Made by a program: the position numbers and the translations under genes
Notes under the pieces: model-generated
Told to the model about the DNA's origin: nothing
The model's database searches: none
The model's input: only the letters and a program-made list of their open reading frames with translations
Shown here: one piece after another, positions 36,761 through 45,764 of the stretch
Layout of the letters: each line of letters starts with the position of its first letter
Position numbering within the stretch: the first letter of the stretch is position 1
Assembly (NCBI GenBank): GCA_018435605.1
Contig: JAHDNF010000026.1
Location: 16,577-80,576 of the forward strand
From: a bacterium
GTDB taxonomy: Bacteria; Auribacterota; Auribacteria; Auribacterales; Auribacteraceae
Length of the DNA stretch: 64,000 bases
Direction of reading: 5' to 3'

Positions 36761-38044
36761 TTAATTACAGACATCTTCAAGGCGCATCACATCGCCGAAT
36801 TGTGCAAAATCAGGGCAGGTATTGATCCTGTCAAAAAGAATTGCAAGGGTTTGGAGATGTAATTCTTTCAGCCTGTTTTTTAAGTCCAAAGCCATACAAG
36901 CATAACCGTCGGTAATGATTACAGCCTTATCAATATTTTTCTCTAAGATCGATTTTGCCACGCAATTAAAATCAGTTCCGTAAGTTGTCTTGATTCTTCC
37001 TTTAAGTAATGACTCGAACGAAGTTTCTTCAACCTTGTTGCTGAACAGAAAAATTTTAGTAATTTCCTTCCTCAGATTTTTCAGAATACCGATGATTTTA
37101 GGCAGATAATCAATCACACTTCCAGAAACATCAAGATAGATTGCGAGACCTTTATTCTCTTCAATAGGTTTGTTCAGCTTATTGTGAAAATATGCCGGAT
37201 AAAACCCTGAAGCGATCAGCACAAGGTCGCGTTTGGATGGATTAACTGGAATAGGCGAAATACATGATCGTCTGTCATGAAACAACTCTTTGAATTTATC
37301 TATCTTCCGTTTTGTAGAAAACTTCTGTAACAGAACTTTTTTAATAGACAAATGAGTCTGAAATGCTTCCACCAGAAAACCAATCAGATTTTTGAAGTAC
37401 GCAGGATTATGCGATGTTATATCCATACTCATACGCTTGAGTTCTTCAGCGATTTTCGCAAGTATTTCACGAGATAGGTTGTGAGCATCTGAGTTCATGC
37501 TGTGTGATCCAACTAATAAAACCGAAGACAAATTTTCAGTGTCAGTCAATATTTTCAACGTCTGAATCAGTTCTCCGGTTGTCATGCTGTCTTGATTCTG
37601 ATGATTTAGATAAAGCTGTTCGTACACTTTAAAATACCTGCTTTTGCTTAACTCACTGTCAGGCCGCATAATCCCATCTAAACCACAAGGTTGGTGTGTT
37701 TTTTTGAAAAAATTACCGTAAGCAGAATTTTTGTAATAAACGCAACTTATTACAGCGTTGATGATTACATCTGCGGCGATGTTTTCAATAAGACCGCAAT
37801 TGTAAATAAAATGACCGAACATTGGATGCAGTAGCTCGTGAAATATCAGGCTGAATAAATCCTCTTTGCAGGTTACAAATTGATCGACAAATTCAGGATT
37901 ATAAAGCAGTAACCCATCTTTTGTGATCCCTGCCGTAGGATGAGATTTGTCTTCCTGAATATCTTTTATGAACGATGCTACAAAACTGTTAAACCCGAGC
38001 GCCTTTTTAAGCATTGTTCTTACAATCTCAAGATCGATTTTCAT
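36761..38044 (-). CDS. VWA-like metallopeptidase (DUF2201 type)
   Basis: A 427-residue protein. The N-terminal half carries a zincin motif LIFHELLHPMFGH (HExxH). The C-terminal VWA-like domain begins LAIYLDVSGSVIDYLPKI (DxSxS metal site) and has VIITDGYACM. This combination is the usual partner of MoxR ATPases, and the ATPase follows directly downstream. The ATG at 38044 is chosen: AGGAGA lies 8 bases upstream, whereas the first ATG (38062) precedes that ribosome site. The role is inferred: conformational control of a peptidase by the ATPase. Confidence 0.87.
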   Translation of the reverse strand: MKIDLEIVRTMLKKALGFNSFVASFIKDIQEDKSHPTAGITKDGLLLYNPEFVDQFVTCKEDLFSLIFHELLHPMFGHFIYNCGLIENIAADVIINAVISCVYYKNSAYGNFFKKTHQPCGLDGIMRPDSELSKSRYFKVYEQLYLNHQNQDSMTTGELIQTLKILTDTENLSSVLLVGSHSMNSDAHNLSREILAKIAEELKRMSMDITSHNPAYFKNLIGFLVEAFQTHLSIKKVLLQKFSTKRKIDKFKELFHDRRSCISPIPVNPSKRDLVLIASGFYPAYFHNKLNKPIEENKGLAIYLDVSGSVIDYLPKIIGILKNLRKEITKIFLFSNKVEETSFESLLKGRIKTTYGTDFNCVAKSILEKNIDKAVIITDGYACMALDLKNRLKELHLQTLAILFDRINTCPDFAQFGDVMRLEDVCN

Positions 38045-38139
38045 ATTAAAATTCTCCTTCATGCAGACAGAGCCGTCCGTTGCTTTAGTTTGTTTTCAAT
38101 TTAGTTATAAATAGTTAGGGAACAGGAACTGTGAAGAAA

Positions 38140-38742
38140 TTAATGGACTTTAAAGATGATGTTGCCGTCTTGCTTGTTGTAACAATATCCGCAGTTATCG
38201 CAAGAGATATTGTCATTGATTTGAGCTGGACACATGATACCTGATGCTCTTTTATCTCCTTCAATAAAAGCTGTTCGCCAATTTATCGGCGGTAACTTCA
38301 TGGTAGGATCGGTTGAAGCAAAAAGCTGGACATTGTTTAACACGTTGAGTTTTTCAAGATACGGCAACAACCCTTTCACTTCCCATGAACGGGTATATGT
38401 CCAGAATTTGATTTCAGGGAACGACATGCAGATTTTTATCCAGCTTAAGATGTATTCCGAATTATAGAAATCACCGCTCACATGAATTCTAAACGACGGA
38501 ATGATTCGCGGAATAATCCCGATCATCATTCTGGTAAATTGCTCAGAATCTTCTGTCAGCACCAGATTCATCAGATACGCGCTTCTGCAGTTTGGACGAC
38601 GAATTTCATAGCGATATCCGTAACATTTTTTCAAGCACCACTCACTTGCTCCGGGACAGGTGATTTTACCAGGCAAGCTGAATGAAAAAATGTTACCGAT
38701 CTTCTCATTTCCAATACCAAAACTTACTCCAAGTAATCGCAT
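38140..38742 (-). CDS. GP88-like phage protein
   Basis: A 200-residue protein with many cysteines: CPGASEWCLKKCYGYR near the start, then FRIHVSGDFYNSEYILSW, FWTYTRSW and CDNCGYC near the end. This matches the gene product 88 family of mycobacteriophages and other phages; its function is not known, but the cysteines suggest a metal or Fe-S cluster. The ATG at 38742 has an AGGAGG 6 bases upstream. It precedes the metallopeptidase gene by 95 bases on the same strand and brings a phage or plasmid flavour to this module. Confidence 0.82.
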   Translation of the reverse strand: MRLLGVSFGIGNEKIGNIFSFSLPGKITCPGASEWCLKKCYGYRYEIRRPNCRSAYLMNLVLTEDSEQFTRMMIGIIPRIIPSFRIHVSGDFYNSEYILSWIKICMSFPEIKFWTYTRSWEVKGLLPYLEKLNVLNNVQLFASTDPTMKLPPINWRTAFIEGDKRASGIMCPAQINDNISCDNCGYCYNKQDGNIIFKVH

Positions 38743-38841
38743 AAAAACCTCCTTTTTTAAGTATTTTGGATTAATAAAAAGGAATAAAACTTTACAACTC
38801 ACTCCTATGATCAGCAAAAATCATAAGTTCCGAAAAAACAC

Positions 38842-38871
38842 TTGACACTTAACACCTAAATAGGTGATAAT
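38842..38871 (+). promoter_or_regulatory. Promoter with CACCTA/TAGGTG palindrome
   Basis: TTGACA at 38842-38847 with GATAAT at 38866-38871 (18-base spacer). A perfect palindrome CACCTA-AA-TAGGTG (38853-38866) fills the spacer and could be an operator. The downstream gene starts at 38905. Confidence 0.55.
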
Positions 38872-38904
38872 ATATTTTGAAAATTGATAAGTAGGATTTT
38901 TTTC

Positions 38905-39858
38905 ATGTATGAAGGAAATGAATTTTATAAAGAGTCTATTTGTAAGATATGCAAGACCAGCAAGTATTCTATTTTTGGGAAGATACTGGTAGCTATTCAT
39001 TGGGTAGTTAATATTCTTACGATATTAACTCCAATAATAATAATTTTATTAGCATCCCGTCCTTCGAAAGAAGTACCTATTACAGTTGCTATCGTTGTTT
39101 TGGGCTTACTTGTATTTATGTTCGCTATTCTTTTTTTAATTGAAGAATTGAGATGGTCTCAAAAATCTCGTTATGCAGAAGCAACGAAATCTTTACATTT
39201 ATGTATACATATCATACGAGATATATTTTTTTATTTGGAAGATGAAACAATTCCTGATGATGATCGATGTAAGGACATTTCACTATCTTTATGGGCATTA
39301 GCAAAAACCTTTTCTTTATTAAAAGGAGTCCATTGTAGAGCATGTATAAAAATAATTGAATGTGTTGAAAACGGATTACATGGGAATTTATCAGATGAAG
39401 AAAAATTAAATATGTTATATGTTACTACTTTCCGACGTGATTTAAATACAGAAAGAACTCAAGAATATCGACTCGAGGGAGATTCTAAAGAAAATACTTT
39501 AGCTGGAAATACTGACTTTAGAAAATTATTTTTGCGCGAAGATAACTCAGAACGCTTTTGGATTCACAATGATATTTGGAAGGATAAGAAGACATATCAA
39601 AACACTAGGCTTGCTAAGCTAAACGATATTAAAGATCTAGGATATAGAAGTGCTTTAGTTGTTCCTATAAGGAAAACCACTCAGACTAAGTATTCTGAGC
39701 AACAATATTCACATAAACAGGATATTCTTGGTTTTGTTTGCATTGATTCTATGACTAGAGGAATTTTTAATAAAAGATATGATCCAGAGGTTGTAGCACT
39801 TTTTGCTGATGCATTATTTGTGTTGATGAAATTATGGTATAAAAAGAAGGAAAGATAA
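38905..39858 (+). CDS. Two-TM protein with GAF-like cytoplasmic domain
   Basis: A 317-residue membrane protein. Two transmembrane helices at about 23-45 (AIHWVVNILTILTPIIIILLA) and 54-80, then a cytoplasmic part. Its last 130 residues have the alternating pattern of a GAF sensor domain (YRSALVVPIRKTT, then ILGFVCIDSMTRGIFNK, and VALFADALFVLMKL). Such two-TM-plus-GAF proteins occur in defence and mobile loci, but no effector is attached here. The ATG at 38905 has TAGGA 8 bases before; a TTG at 38884 is the alternative. It is followed by a small ORF after 4 bases. Confidence 0.68.
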   Translation: MYEGNEFYKESICKICKTSKYSIFGKILVAIHWVVNILTILTPIIIILLASRPSKEVPITVAIVVLGLLVFMFAILFLIEELRWSQKSRYAEATKSLHLCIHIIRDIFFYLEDETIPDDDRCKDISLSLWALAKTFSLLKGVHCRACIKIIECVENGLHGNLSDEEKLNMLYVTTFRRDLNTERTQEYRLEGDSKENTLAGNTDFRKLFLREDNSERFWIHNDIWKDKKTYQNTRLAKLNDIKDLGYRSALVVPIRKTTQTKYSEQQYSHKQDILGFVCIDSMTRGIFNKRYDPEVVALFADALFVLMKLWYKKKER

Positions 39859-39862
39859 TTTT

Positions 39863-40045
39863 ATGAAAAATGAATGGAAGCCTAATGATAATGCTTTTTT
39901 TAAATTAGATGAAAACACTATTCTCTTTGTGAGGAATTCATCAAAAGGAGTGATTGAATCTCATATCCATTTATGTCCTAAAAGCATCTTAGATGCTGCA
40001 AAAAACACATCATATGATTATATGCCCCCTAATAGGAATATGTAA
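39863..40045 (+). CDS. Small protein, paralogue of the convergent neighbour
   Basis: A 60-residue protein: beta-rich start (FFKLDENTILFVRNSSKG) and the motif HIHLCPKSILDAAKNTS. It lies 4 bases after the membrane protein and probably shares its promoter. The convergent ORF at 40050 encodes a related motif (VHICPKDILEAARNVT). Function is unknown. Confidence 0.6.
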   Translation: MKNEWKPNDNAFFKLDENTILFVRNSSKGVIESHIHLCPKSILDAAKNTSYDYMPPNRNM

Positions 40046-40049
40046 TCTT

Positions 40050-40241
40050 TTACCAAGTTACGTTTCTAGCGGCTTCAAGAATATCTTTTGGACAGATGTG
40101 AACATTTATAATGTAATGATTCCCTTTTTTATCATTAAATTTTACTACATAGAGATTATCTTTTTTTTCTATTGAATATATTTCATTTTCCACTCTCCGT
40201 GACCTATCTTTATCCCTATTAAAAAACTTATCAATACTCAT
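40050..40241 (-). CDS. Small protein, convergent paralogue
   Basis: A 63-residue protein. A basic start (FFNRDKDRSRRVENEIYSI) is followed by NLYVVKFNDKKGNHYIINVHICPKDILEAARNV, closely related to the C-terminal half of the ORF at 39863, on the opposite strand only 4 bases away. The pair looks like an inverted duplication. Convergent transcripts would be complementary only weakly. Function is unknown. The region 40242-40358 contains no gene. Confidence 0.6.
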   Translation of the reverse strand: MSIDKFFNRDKDRSRRVENEIYSIEKKDNLYVVKFNDKKGNHYIINVHICPKDILEAARNVTW

Positions 40242-40358
40242 AATATAAAAATAGTATAGGGGTTTATTAATTTTTCTATTATTGAAAATTTTATTTTAAC
40301 CATTTTATTCCGGGTTATTCCTGTTGTTTTTGTTATTTTATCTTGCGGAATAAAAAAA

Positions 40359-40423
40359 GAGCAGGAAGACTCACCCAAAACTCCTTCCCCAAATAAACAA
40401 GAAAAAAGATGAGTTCCCTGCTC
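40359..40423 (-). terminator. Rho-independent terminator for the SSB/HerA transcript
   Basis: On the minus strand GAGCAGG (from 40423) pairs with CCTGCTC ending at 40359, with bulged TCA/TGA pairing above, followed by seven T. It stands directly downstream of the SSB stop at 40431. Confidence 0.65.
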
Positions 40424-40430
40424 CCATGAC

Positions 40431-40742
40431 TCAGATTGACATCTCCACGATAGATTTACTTCCCTGCAAACTATATTGATTCACAACAACTTCGGTATTA
40501 TAGTTGGTTTTATCGTTAGATTTGAAACTCGAAGTTCTCACTATACCTTGCAGTTCAACGATTTTACCGTCTTCGATGAGGTTTTTTACAGAATCTTTCG
40601 GATTGAATACGACGCATGGGACATATTCAGTAGATTTTGTTCCGTCAGATTCGGTTATCAACCTGAATTTCAGTATCTCGCCTTTTTCGTGTGTGAAAAG
40701 TTTGAGACTGGCAATTTTGCCTGATCCGATAAACACATTCAT
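40431..40742 (-). CDS. ssb: Single-stranded DNA-binding protein, short OB-fold form
   Basis: A 103-residue OB-fold protein (MNVFIGSGKIASLKLFTHEKGEILKFRLI, then YVPCVVFN, and GKIVELQGIVRTSSF). It lacks the acidic C-terminal tail (DDDIPF) by which housekeeping SSB recruits partners, so it is an element-borne form. It is the last gene before the terminator, 120 bases after the HerA-like ATPase-nuclease gene. It probably protects single-stranded DNA during processing by that enzyme. Confidence 0.8.
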   Translation of the reverse strand: MNVFIGSGKIASLKLFTHEKGEILKFRLITESDGTKSTEYVPCVVFNPKDSVKNLIEDGKIVELQGIVRTSSFKSNDKTNYNTEVVVNQYSLQGSKSIVEMSI

Positions 40743-40863
40743 GATTTTTTCCTTTCGTGTTTGGTTTGCGGATTAAAGTTTTGTCTGTTTCTTGTAAATA
40801 AGTATTTTATAAAAGAAATTGATTTATAAATGGTTTGTACCGACAAAGCGGGAAGAACTTAAT

Positions 40864-42900
40864 TCAATCGATATCGAACAAATTCACACATGCAACTTTG
40901 ATTTTCGGGTTTTTATCGAGGTTATTTCGGGCAATCTCTTTCCTGATTATCGCCTCAATATTTTTGTTTATGGCAATTGATACAACCTCATCGAATCCGT
41001 GCTTCAGGTTCTTGAGAATATTCTGGATATAGTCTGATTTTCCTGTCTCTATCTCGACGGCAATTCGTTTTTTTGACGTATACAGAATAATATCCGCCTT
41101 ACCATTTCGCGGAGTTTCAAGCTCGACCCTGAACCCTGCTTTGCTGTAATAATCAGCGATTTTTATTTTCCAGAATCTATGTACAATTCCCTCGTTTATG
41201 GTTTGAACGTCGCATCCAAGATCAAGTAAAACAGTTTTGCCTTTGTGAGTAATATCGAACAGAACAATTCTCTTTGTTTTTCCGATAAAAAGATTCCGAG
41301 GAATAACATACCCCTCCTTTACAAGCCGCTCTTTGTGTAAAGTTCCGTATTTCGGGTTAAACCCAAGCCTCTTGTATCTTTGAATAAGGTATGAAAGGGG
41401 ATATTTGTAAATATCGATCAGGAAGTTTTTCAAATCAGAATCCAACCCGGATTTACCTTTTATATCATCTCTATTATGCCTTGAGTAAATCCCGCCGAAA
41501 TCCCGGAATTTACCCTTTTCAGGATGTAAATCCGATAAATCCCGTAAAATCCTGCTGTGATCTTTGATGTCGGAATCTGTGACATTTCCATTAATCGGTA
41601 CCAATGGAATACGCACATGGCATGGGTTAATCCGATTTTTTATCTTGATTATCGCTTCCCCAACCTTCAGCATATTGAGAAAAACTTCCTCATCATAATT
41701 CAGGAAAAGCGATTTCTTAGCGGTTCTTATGTCATCCTCATGCTGAAGTCCAAGATAAATTTGCGTATGACAGTTGCCAAGCAGATAAACCGGCAACATA
41801 GAAGGATGTTGTGTGATTGTGATAAGTCCCTGGCCGAATCCTCTGATCTCACGATAGACGTTTTCAAGGCTGTTTGAACTCTCCTTGTAAAATTGTGAGT
41901 TATGAAACAAATTGTGAGCTTCCTCAAGAAACAATACATTCCGAAGTTGTTTAGTTTCGCCCTGAGTCAACCTGTAAAGATGGATCCATCGCAATATTAT
42001 CTCGGAAAAGAATATACGGAGCGGTTTCGGCATTTCCATATCAAGTTCGAATATAACAGGTTTATCAAGAAAAGTTTCGAGTTTGATCGGATCTCTGGAA
42101 TTAAATACTTTTTTAGAGGGTCCGACTGTGAAGCTGTGAAATATTCTTAAAGCTGTCTGTTTCCATCGAAATTCCCTGTCAAATACTTTTGCCTTTTCAA
42201 GTTCTCTTTCTCCGTCATAAAAATTCGGATAGAAATCGTTGTTTTTAAAGATGTTCAGCAGTTTTGAGTATATTTTATTGAAGAAATACGCCACTCCCGG
42301 ACCTGATAGATGGGATTTTTCAAGAACCTCGGCTATAGTGCTTATCCATGACTCACTATCAACACCCGGCGGAGCTCGAAAAGGATTCCATGGAAACGAT
42401 GAAATATCCCTGCCGACTGTGAATATGGTTACATTTTTTATTTCAGGAACTCTATCTGCCAGCTTCAATAAATTCCGCCAGCTTCTTTTCCAGTCGATGA
42501 TCGTAACAGGAATTTTCTTTCTGATAAGTTGAATAGCTAAAAGGAAAGCAAGGTTTGTCTTACCTTCACCGGTTACAGCAAAAATACCGATTTGTTTGAC
42601 AAAATCATCGTATCTAAGGGCAACGGGATGAAGATTCTTCCCATTATACACAATATTTCCTAACGGGAATTCTCCGGCGGCATCTTCTTTGGTTGGCGGT
42701 TCAAGGATTATTTCTTTGATATCAAGCGGCAATTTATTTAAGATTTTTTCTGCTAAAGTTTCGATTTCCAAAGCAAGATCCCGCCTGCCCTTCTCATCTT
42801 CAGCGAGGTACATAAACCATAAACGGTCCGCTTTATCACCAATAATCGGTTTGAGTTTTCGGCATAGTTGTTCGATCTCCCTTGATGGTTTCATTTTCAA
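40864..42900 (-). CDS. HerA/VirB4-like ATPase fused to a PD-(D/E)XK nuclease domain
   Basis: A 678-residue protein. Walker A is VTGEGKTN (109-116), TIIDWKRSW follows as in HerA-FtsK ATPases, and Walker B is VLFLEEAHNLF. The ATPase ends at about 450. A wHTH-like region follows, and the C-terminus is a nuclease domain with Asp603, Glu616 and Glu618 (KADIILYT, then IAVEIETGK). DNA-pumping ATPases of this kind drive end resection (HerA-NurA), conjugation or antiviral cutting. Here motor and nuclease are fused; at 53977-56018 a homologous ATPase and a homologous nuclease are separate genes. It overlaps the coiled-coil gene upstream by 65 bases. Confidence 0.85.
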   Translation of the reverse strand: MKMKPSREIEQLCRKLKPIIGDKADRLWFMYLAEDEKGRRDLALEIETLAEKILNKLPLDIKEIILEPPTKEDAAGEFPLGNIVYNGKNLHPVALRYDDFVKQIGIFAVTGEGKTNLAFLLAIQLIRKKIPVTIIDWKRSWRNLLKLADRVPEIKNVTIFTVGRDISSFPWNPFRAPPGVDSESWISTIAEVLEKSHLSGPGVAYFFNKIYSKLLNIFKNNDFYPNFYDGERELEKAKVFDREFRWKQTALRIFHSFTVGPSKKVFNSRDPIKLETFLDKPVIFELDMEMPKPLRIFFSEIILRWIHLYRLTQGETKQLRNVLFLEEAHNLFHNSQFYKESSNSLENVYREIRGFGQGLITITQHPSMLPVYLLGNCHTQIYLGLQHEDDIRTAKKSLFLNYDEEVFLNMLKVGEAIIKIKNRINPCHVRIPLVPINGNVTDSDIKDHSRILRDLSDLHPEKGKFRDFGGIYSRHNRDDIKGKSGLDSDLKNFLIDIYKYPLSYLIQRYKRLGFNPKYGTLHKERLVKEGYVIPRNLFIGKTKRIVLFDITHKGKTVLLDLGCDVQTINEGIVHRFWKIKIADYYSKAGFRVELETPRNGKADIILYTSKKRIAVEIETGKSDYIQNILKNLKHGFDEVVSIAINKNIEAIIRKEIARNNLDKNPKIKVACVNLFDID

Positions 42901-43360
42901 GATTCAATAATTTATTTTTCCGGGCAATATCCCAGTAATCGGCAAGGGCAATCATCAGATATTTTTTCAAGGTAGCAATATCTTTCCAGAAAACAAGGTC
43001 TTCCTGCCGTTTTTCTTTTTCAAGATCGATAATCTGAACTTCTATCTGTGTTCGTCGACTTGAAAAATCTACTGCTCGTTCAATCAGGTAATTATTCCGC
43101 GTAAGCAGAGTTATTTCTTCCAATAGGTTGCCGCATTGCCTCGAATCGTAATTTATTCTATTGATCAGATCGGCATGTAGGGTTTTTCTAAGTTCAATTT
43201 CATCCAGCAATTGTTTAACTGTAGCCTTCAGTGTTTTTGCCTTTGATGAGAATAGTATCTCAGGTAAAGATTTCGAACTTATCTTGCTAGGAGGGATTTC
43301 ACTCAGGGTAGCCTCAAGGTTCCCGATGGTATACTGGTTCAGTATGATCTGATTTTCCAT
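42836..43360 (-). CDS. Coiled-coil protein of unknown function
   Basis: A 174-residue, mostly helical protein (AKTLKATVKQLLDEIELRKTL, then QIEVQIIDLEKEKRQEDLV). No motif is recognised. It is the first gene of the HerA-nuclease/SSB transcript and overlaps the ATPase start, so it could be a structural partner, as the small proteins beside HerA in defence systems. 43361-43703 upstream is AT-rich with no gene. Confidence 0.65.
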   Translation of the reverse strand: MENQIILNQYTIGNLEATLSEIPPSKISSKSLPEILFSSKAKTLKATVKQLLDEIELRKTLHADLINRINYDSRQCGNLLEEITLLTRNNYLIERAVDFSSRRTQIEVQIIDLEKEKRQEDLVFWKDIATLKKYLMIALADYWDIARKNKLLNLENETIKGDRTTMPKTQTDYW

Positions 43361-43703
43361 ATTGAACCGCCCAAATAATGTTTTAAAAGTCTTGTTCCGG
43401 ATTAGGTGGAATTTATGTATTGGAGTAATTCGGTTGTAAAATTAAAAAATAGTGTTATGATATTAAAAAAAAGCTTTTATTGTTATAAATGCTTATAACA
43501 ATAATGAATTCAATAGACATAGTTTTGAATTTACAGAAATTTTGTAAATTCAGAGTTTTCTGATTTCTTTTCATTGTTTTTGCATCTTTCTCTACTCATA
43601 TAAATGCTTAAGAAAATCAGAATGTAACATTATGGACATCGGAGCTGTAATATGCTATATTATTTTGAATACCGATACGTATTCGCATCGAAGCTGCTTC
43701 CTA

Positions 43704-43900
43704 ATGAGCGATCAGGTTAATCAAATGCCAGAAGACAAAGACAACGAGTTGGCGGAGATGATCATGCATTACGAACCAAGCTTGGCCTGATGCAAGAGCA
43801 GTTCGCGGCGAAGGTCGGGGTTACTTGGTCGAGCTTGAATCGCTGGGAGAACAGGCGTGGAAAACCGTTGCCGCTATCTCTAAATCCGGCAAGATTCTGA
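43704..43900 (+). pseudogene. Frameshifted XRE-type HTH gene remnant
   Basis: Downstream of an ATG at 43704 (MSDQVNQMPEDKDNEL) a frame change leads into ALRTKLGLMQEQFAAKVGVT, then WSSLNRWENRRGKPLPL and a stop at 43898. This is a clear XRE helix-turn-helix separated from its start by a frameshift near 43765. It is GC-richer than the DNA before it and marks the left edge of a different-composition block. Confidence 0.7.
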
Positions 43901-43941
43901 AAAATCGCAATGAACACAATCGATAGAAAGGAAACGTAAAG

Positions 43942-44946
43942 ATGAGCGGAATGAAAAAGATCGTGTTAATGCTAGTTGCTATTGCTGTCGTTATAGTATT
44001 GATGTTTGCCCTATCTGTTCGCAATGGGGGTGATAACGGATCAACAGGGAAGCAATCGAAGGTGACTCTCGCGGCATCAAAGAACCCATGGACATCACTC
44101 GCGCTCATTGCGGATGCAAAGGGGTTCTTCACCGATGAGGGTCTTGATCTATCCATCGCATACCAAGATGGCGGCCGGTACTGCATGGACGCGCTTGTCG
44201 CAAAGTCTGTGGAATTCGCTACCATTGTCGAGGTCAACGTCTCTTACTTGGGCTTCACAGGAAATAAGAATGTGACAGTCATCGGCTCGATTGTGGAATC
44301 GACGAGCACAGGCATCATAGGCCGCAGAAGCGCAGGAATAGAAAATGCTGGAGATCTTCGCGGAAAGACGCTCGCGTTTAGCCCTGGCACAGGTTCTGAA
44401 TTGTATGCTCTTCGTTTCTTAGAAAAGCATGGCATCAAACCGGAAGAGGTCAAGATGCGTAAAATGCAACCCAACGTCATCCAAGGTGCCATGGTCGCCA
44501 AGGAAGTGGATGCAGCATGCACATGGGATCCGTTCATTGAAAACTCCCGGCGTTCACTTGGTGATGATGCCATTACCTTTTTTGATCCGGAGGTCTATCT
44601 CGGTTACATGCACATCGCCGTACGGCGTAATTGGGCGACCGAGCATCGGGAAGAAGTTAAAGCCTTCCTGCGCGCCGTAAAGCGTGCCGGGGAATTTGTC
44701 GCCGCCAATCCTTCCGAAGCGCAAGCAATTGTGGCTGAGAAAGTAGCTATGAACCTCGACTTGGTTAAATCTATTTGGCCACTCTTTAGTTTCGGCCTTT
44801 CTATGGACCCGACCAATGGTACCGAGACTGCTGAAGGCGTGGCTGCTCTCATCAAGGCGAGCAATCCTGACTTCACCGACAAACCAATGACGGATTATTC
44901 GCAGTACTTCGACGACCAATACTTTATAGAGGCGTTTCAAGAATAG
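43942..44946 (+). CDS. ABC transporter substrate-binding protein (NMT1/SsuA-like)
   Basis: A 334-residue exported protein. The hydrophobic segment near residues 5-24 (KIVLMLVAIAVVIVLMFALS) is a signal anchor or signal peptide without a lipobox. The body reads ALIADAKGFFTDEGLDLSIA, LRGKTLAFSPGTGSELYALRFL and VDAACTWDPF, typical of nitrate/sulfonate/taurine or pyrimidine-precursor binding proteins. Permease and ATPase follow in one operon with 11-base spacing. The ligand cannot be told from sequence. Confidence 0.9.
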   Translation: MSGMKKIVLMLVAIAVVIVLMFALSVRNGGDNGSTGKQSKVTLAASKNPWTSLALIADAKGFFTDEGLDLSIAYQDGGRYCMDALVAKSVEFATIVEVNVSYLGFTGNKNVTVIGSIVESTSTGIIGRRSAGIENAGDLRGKTLAFSPGTGSELYALRFLEKHGIKPEEVKMRKMQPNVIQGAMVAKEVDAACTWDPFIENSRRSLGDDAITFFDPEVYLGYMHIAVRRNWATEHREEVKAFLRAVKRAGEFVAANPSEAQAIVAEKVAMNLDLVKSIWPLFSFGLSMDPTNGTETAEGVAALIKASNPDFTDKPMTDYSQYFDDQYFIEAFQE

Positions 44947-44957
44947 GTGTATAGCCA

Positions 44958-45764
44958 GTGACGAAAAACATATCACAACAATACAATGCTCAGGGGGACG
45001 GAGAACGCAGGCGACAGCGTTTTTCCTTCTGGTTTCTTGTTGGTCCTGCTGTGGTGGTTTTTATCTGGCAGGTGGTACATAGCCTTGCTGTGTTCGATCC
45101 ATCTCTATTACCGGCCCCTTGGACAACGCTTGCCGCCTTCGTTGACCAGTTTTCTTCCGGAGCAATCTTCCCTCACCTGTTTTCCACAATCTTGCGGACT
45201 GCCGCCGGATACGCTCTAGCCTCTGTGGTCGGGATAGCGGCAGGTTTGTTGATGGGAGCATCGCGACCTGTCTACGAATCTACTGTGACGGTCGTTGATT
45301 TCTTCCGCAGTATACCAGTCACCAGTCTCTATCCAGTGTTCGTGCTCACCTTGGGCGTCTCGCACATCTCCAAGATCGGCATGGTGTTTTTCGCATCGTT
45401 ATTCATCGTCGCGCTGCAGAGTGCCTACGGTGTCCACCTTGCCAACCAAACCCGGCGGAAAATGGCACAGTTATACGGCGCCTCCCGCTGGCAAGTATTC
45501 CGCCTGGTGGTCTTTCCCGAAGCTCTTCCGCAAACGATGATCGGTCTTCGAATTGCGCTATCTTACTCGCTCATAGTGGCAGTCGTTTGTGAGATGTTCA
45601 TGGGAAGCGAAACTGGGCTCGGTCAGCGAATCATTGAGACGTACACAACCTATGCGATCCCGGATATGTACGCCATTATCCTCATCACCGGCATTCTGGG
45701 ATTCGGACTCAATCGCGCCTTCGAGGCGATAGAAGAGAGGGTTATCGGATGGGCAGCGAACTAG
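44958..45764 (+). CDS. ABC transporter permease (SsuC/TauC-like)
   Basis: A 268-residue inner-membrane protein with about six transmembrane helices, for instance FWFLVGPAVVVFIWQVVHS and ASVVGIAAGLLMGAS. The EAA loop reads GASRWQVFRLVVFPEALPQTMIGLRIAL, which contacts the ATPase. It begins with GTG, with a CAGTG ribosome context that is poor. It overlaps the ATPase gene by 16 bases. Function: import of the ligand bound by the preceding protein. Confidence 0.93.
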   Translation: MTKNISQQYNAQGDGERRRQRFSFWFLVGPAVVVFIWQVVHSLAVFDPSLLPAPWTTLAAFVDQFSSGAIFPHLFSTILRTAAGYALASVVGIAAGLLMGASRPVYESTVTVVDFFRSIPVTSLYPVFVLTLGVSHISKIGMVFFASLFIVALQSAYGVHLANQTRRKMAQLYGASRWQVFRLVVFPEALPQTMIGLRIALSYSLIVAVVCEMFMGSETGLGQRIIETYTTYAIPDMYAIILITGILGFGLNRAFEAIEERVIGWAAN

